Shown piece by piece: positions 34,926 to 35,089 of a DNA stretch of 35,089 nucleotides. The DNA is taken from contig JAJRTN010000025.1 in the NCBI GenBank assembly GCA_024278275.1, forward strand, positions 1-35,089, in the 5' to 3' direction. Every line of letters begins with the position of its first letter. The first letter of the stretch is position 1. The notes below the pieces were generated by a model, which saw only the letters and a program-made list of their open reading frames with translations, did not search any database and was not told the origin of the DNA. Both the position numbers and the translations under genes were made by a program. This DNA comes from Candidatus Hydrogenedentota bacterium (lineage in GTDB: Bacteria > Hydrogenedentota > Hydrogenedentia > Hydrogenedentales > JAJRTN01).

Positions 34926-35089
34926 CTACGTCGGCGCCGACAGCGCGTCGGGGTTCGCCAGGGGTTCTCCGCCGAGGATTTTGGCGAAAATCTCGGTGAG
35001 TATCGTCCGCCAGCGTTGGTGCCAGGTCAACTGCCGCGCAGTTGACTTCACCTCGGAAAGGAAGGCGTTCACGCGGGCCAGAGCGCGCC
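34926..35089 (-). CDS. C-terminal end of an unrecognised protein, cut by the window edge
   Basis: The minus strand has an open frame from the right edge to a TAG stop at 34926-34928, giving 53 C-terminal residues. The sequence includes VNAFLSEVKSTARQLTWHQR and ILTEIFAKILGGEPL, which looks like real, amphipathic helical protein. The plus-strand frame in the same place translates to low-quality Arg/Ser/Ala-rich sequence. I do not recognise a family. Confidence 0.5.
   Translation of the reverse strand, partial: RALARVNAFLSEVKSTARQLTWHQRWRTILTEIFAKILGGEPLANPDALSAPT

Overview
The window is a GC-rich, gene-dense bacterial chromosome segment with about 25 genes. Two genes are damaged and the right edge cuts a third. 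The organism is Gram-negative-like: it has a TolC-type RND efflux system, lipoproteins with lipoboxes, and a divergent polysaccharide deacetylase. GC-rich hairpin repeats with GGTGGGCC-type arms, a YvyF-like zinc-ribbon protein and sugar-oriented accessory genes suggest an uncultured planctomycete- or Hydrogenedentota-like lineage. That placement is inference; no marker gene here settles it.

Left part (1-4200): a truncated sensor-domain remnant on the minus strand, then a phospholipase D/cardiolipin synthase-like lipoprotein with two HKD motifs, a hairpin repeat, and a zinc polyol dehydrogenase with its own sigma70-like promoter.

Central plus-strand block (4283-14775): one promoter precedes a tightly packed series. 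It encodes a membrane-anchored unknown protein, a YvyF-like zinc/helical protein, a 52-residue membrane peptide, an N-acetylmuramoyl-L-alanine amidase (apparently starting at CTG), a GerMN-domain membrane protein, glutamate racemase, a divergent polysaccharide deacetylase and TsaD. Several stops and starts overlap, so this looks like a translationally coupled cell-wall operon ending in a tRNA-modification gene. An M20 peptidase and a Cu(+)-exporting P1B ATPase follow on the same strand. A Gfo/Idh/MocA oxidoreductase comes next, flanked on both sides by copies of a dispersed hairpin element.

Minus-strand block (16328-25137): a VapBC toxin-antitoxin pair with its own promoter lies downstream of a three-gene efflux operon. 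That operon runs lipoprotein membrane-fusion protein, a 1197-residue RND permease with extra membrane segments, then a 1048-residue RND permease. No outer-membrane channel gene is present.

Right part (25786-35089): a nucleoside/H+ symporter-type MFS protein, a DUF5989 membrane peptide, tRNA-Glu(TTC), a SAM methyltransferase, a secreted GH110-like beta-helix protein, a secreted clan GH-A-type glycoside hydrolase broken by a one-base frameshift, a spinster-like MFS transporter, RsmE, tRNA-Val(GAC), and the C-terminal end of an unrecognised protein. Both tRNAs have a sigma70-like promoter upstream and a perfect 12-bp-stem terminator just downstream.

No rRNA, CRISPR array, insertion sequence, prophage or secondary-metabolite cluster was seen. 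The points most worth following are the coupled cell-wall operon with its unknown members, the RND permease insertion, the dispersed hairpin family and the broken hydrolase.
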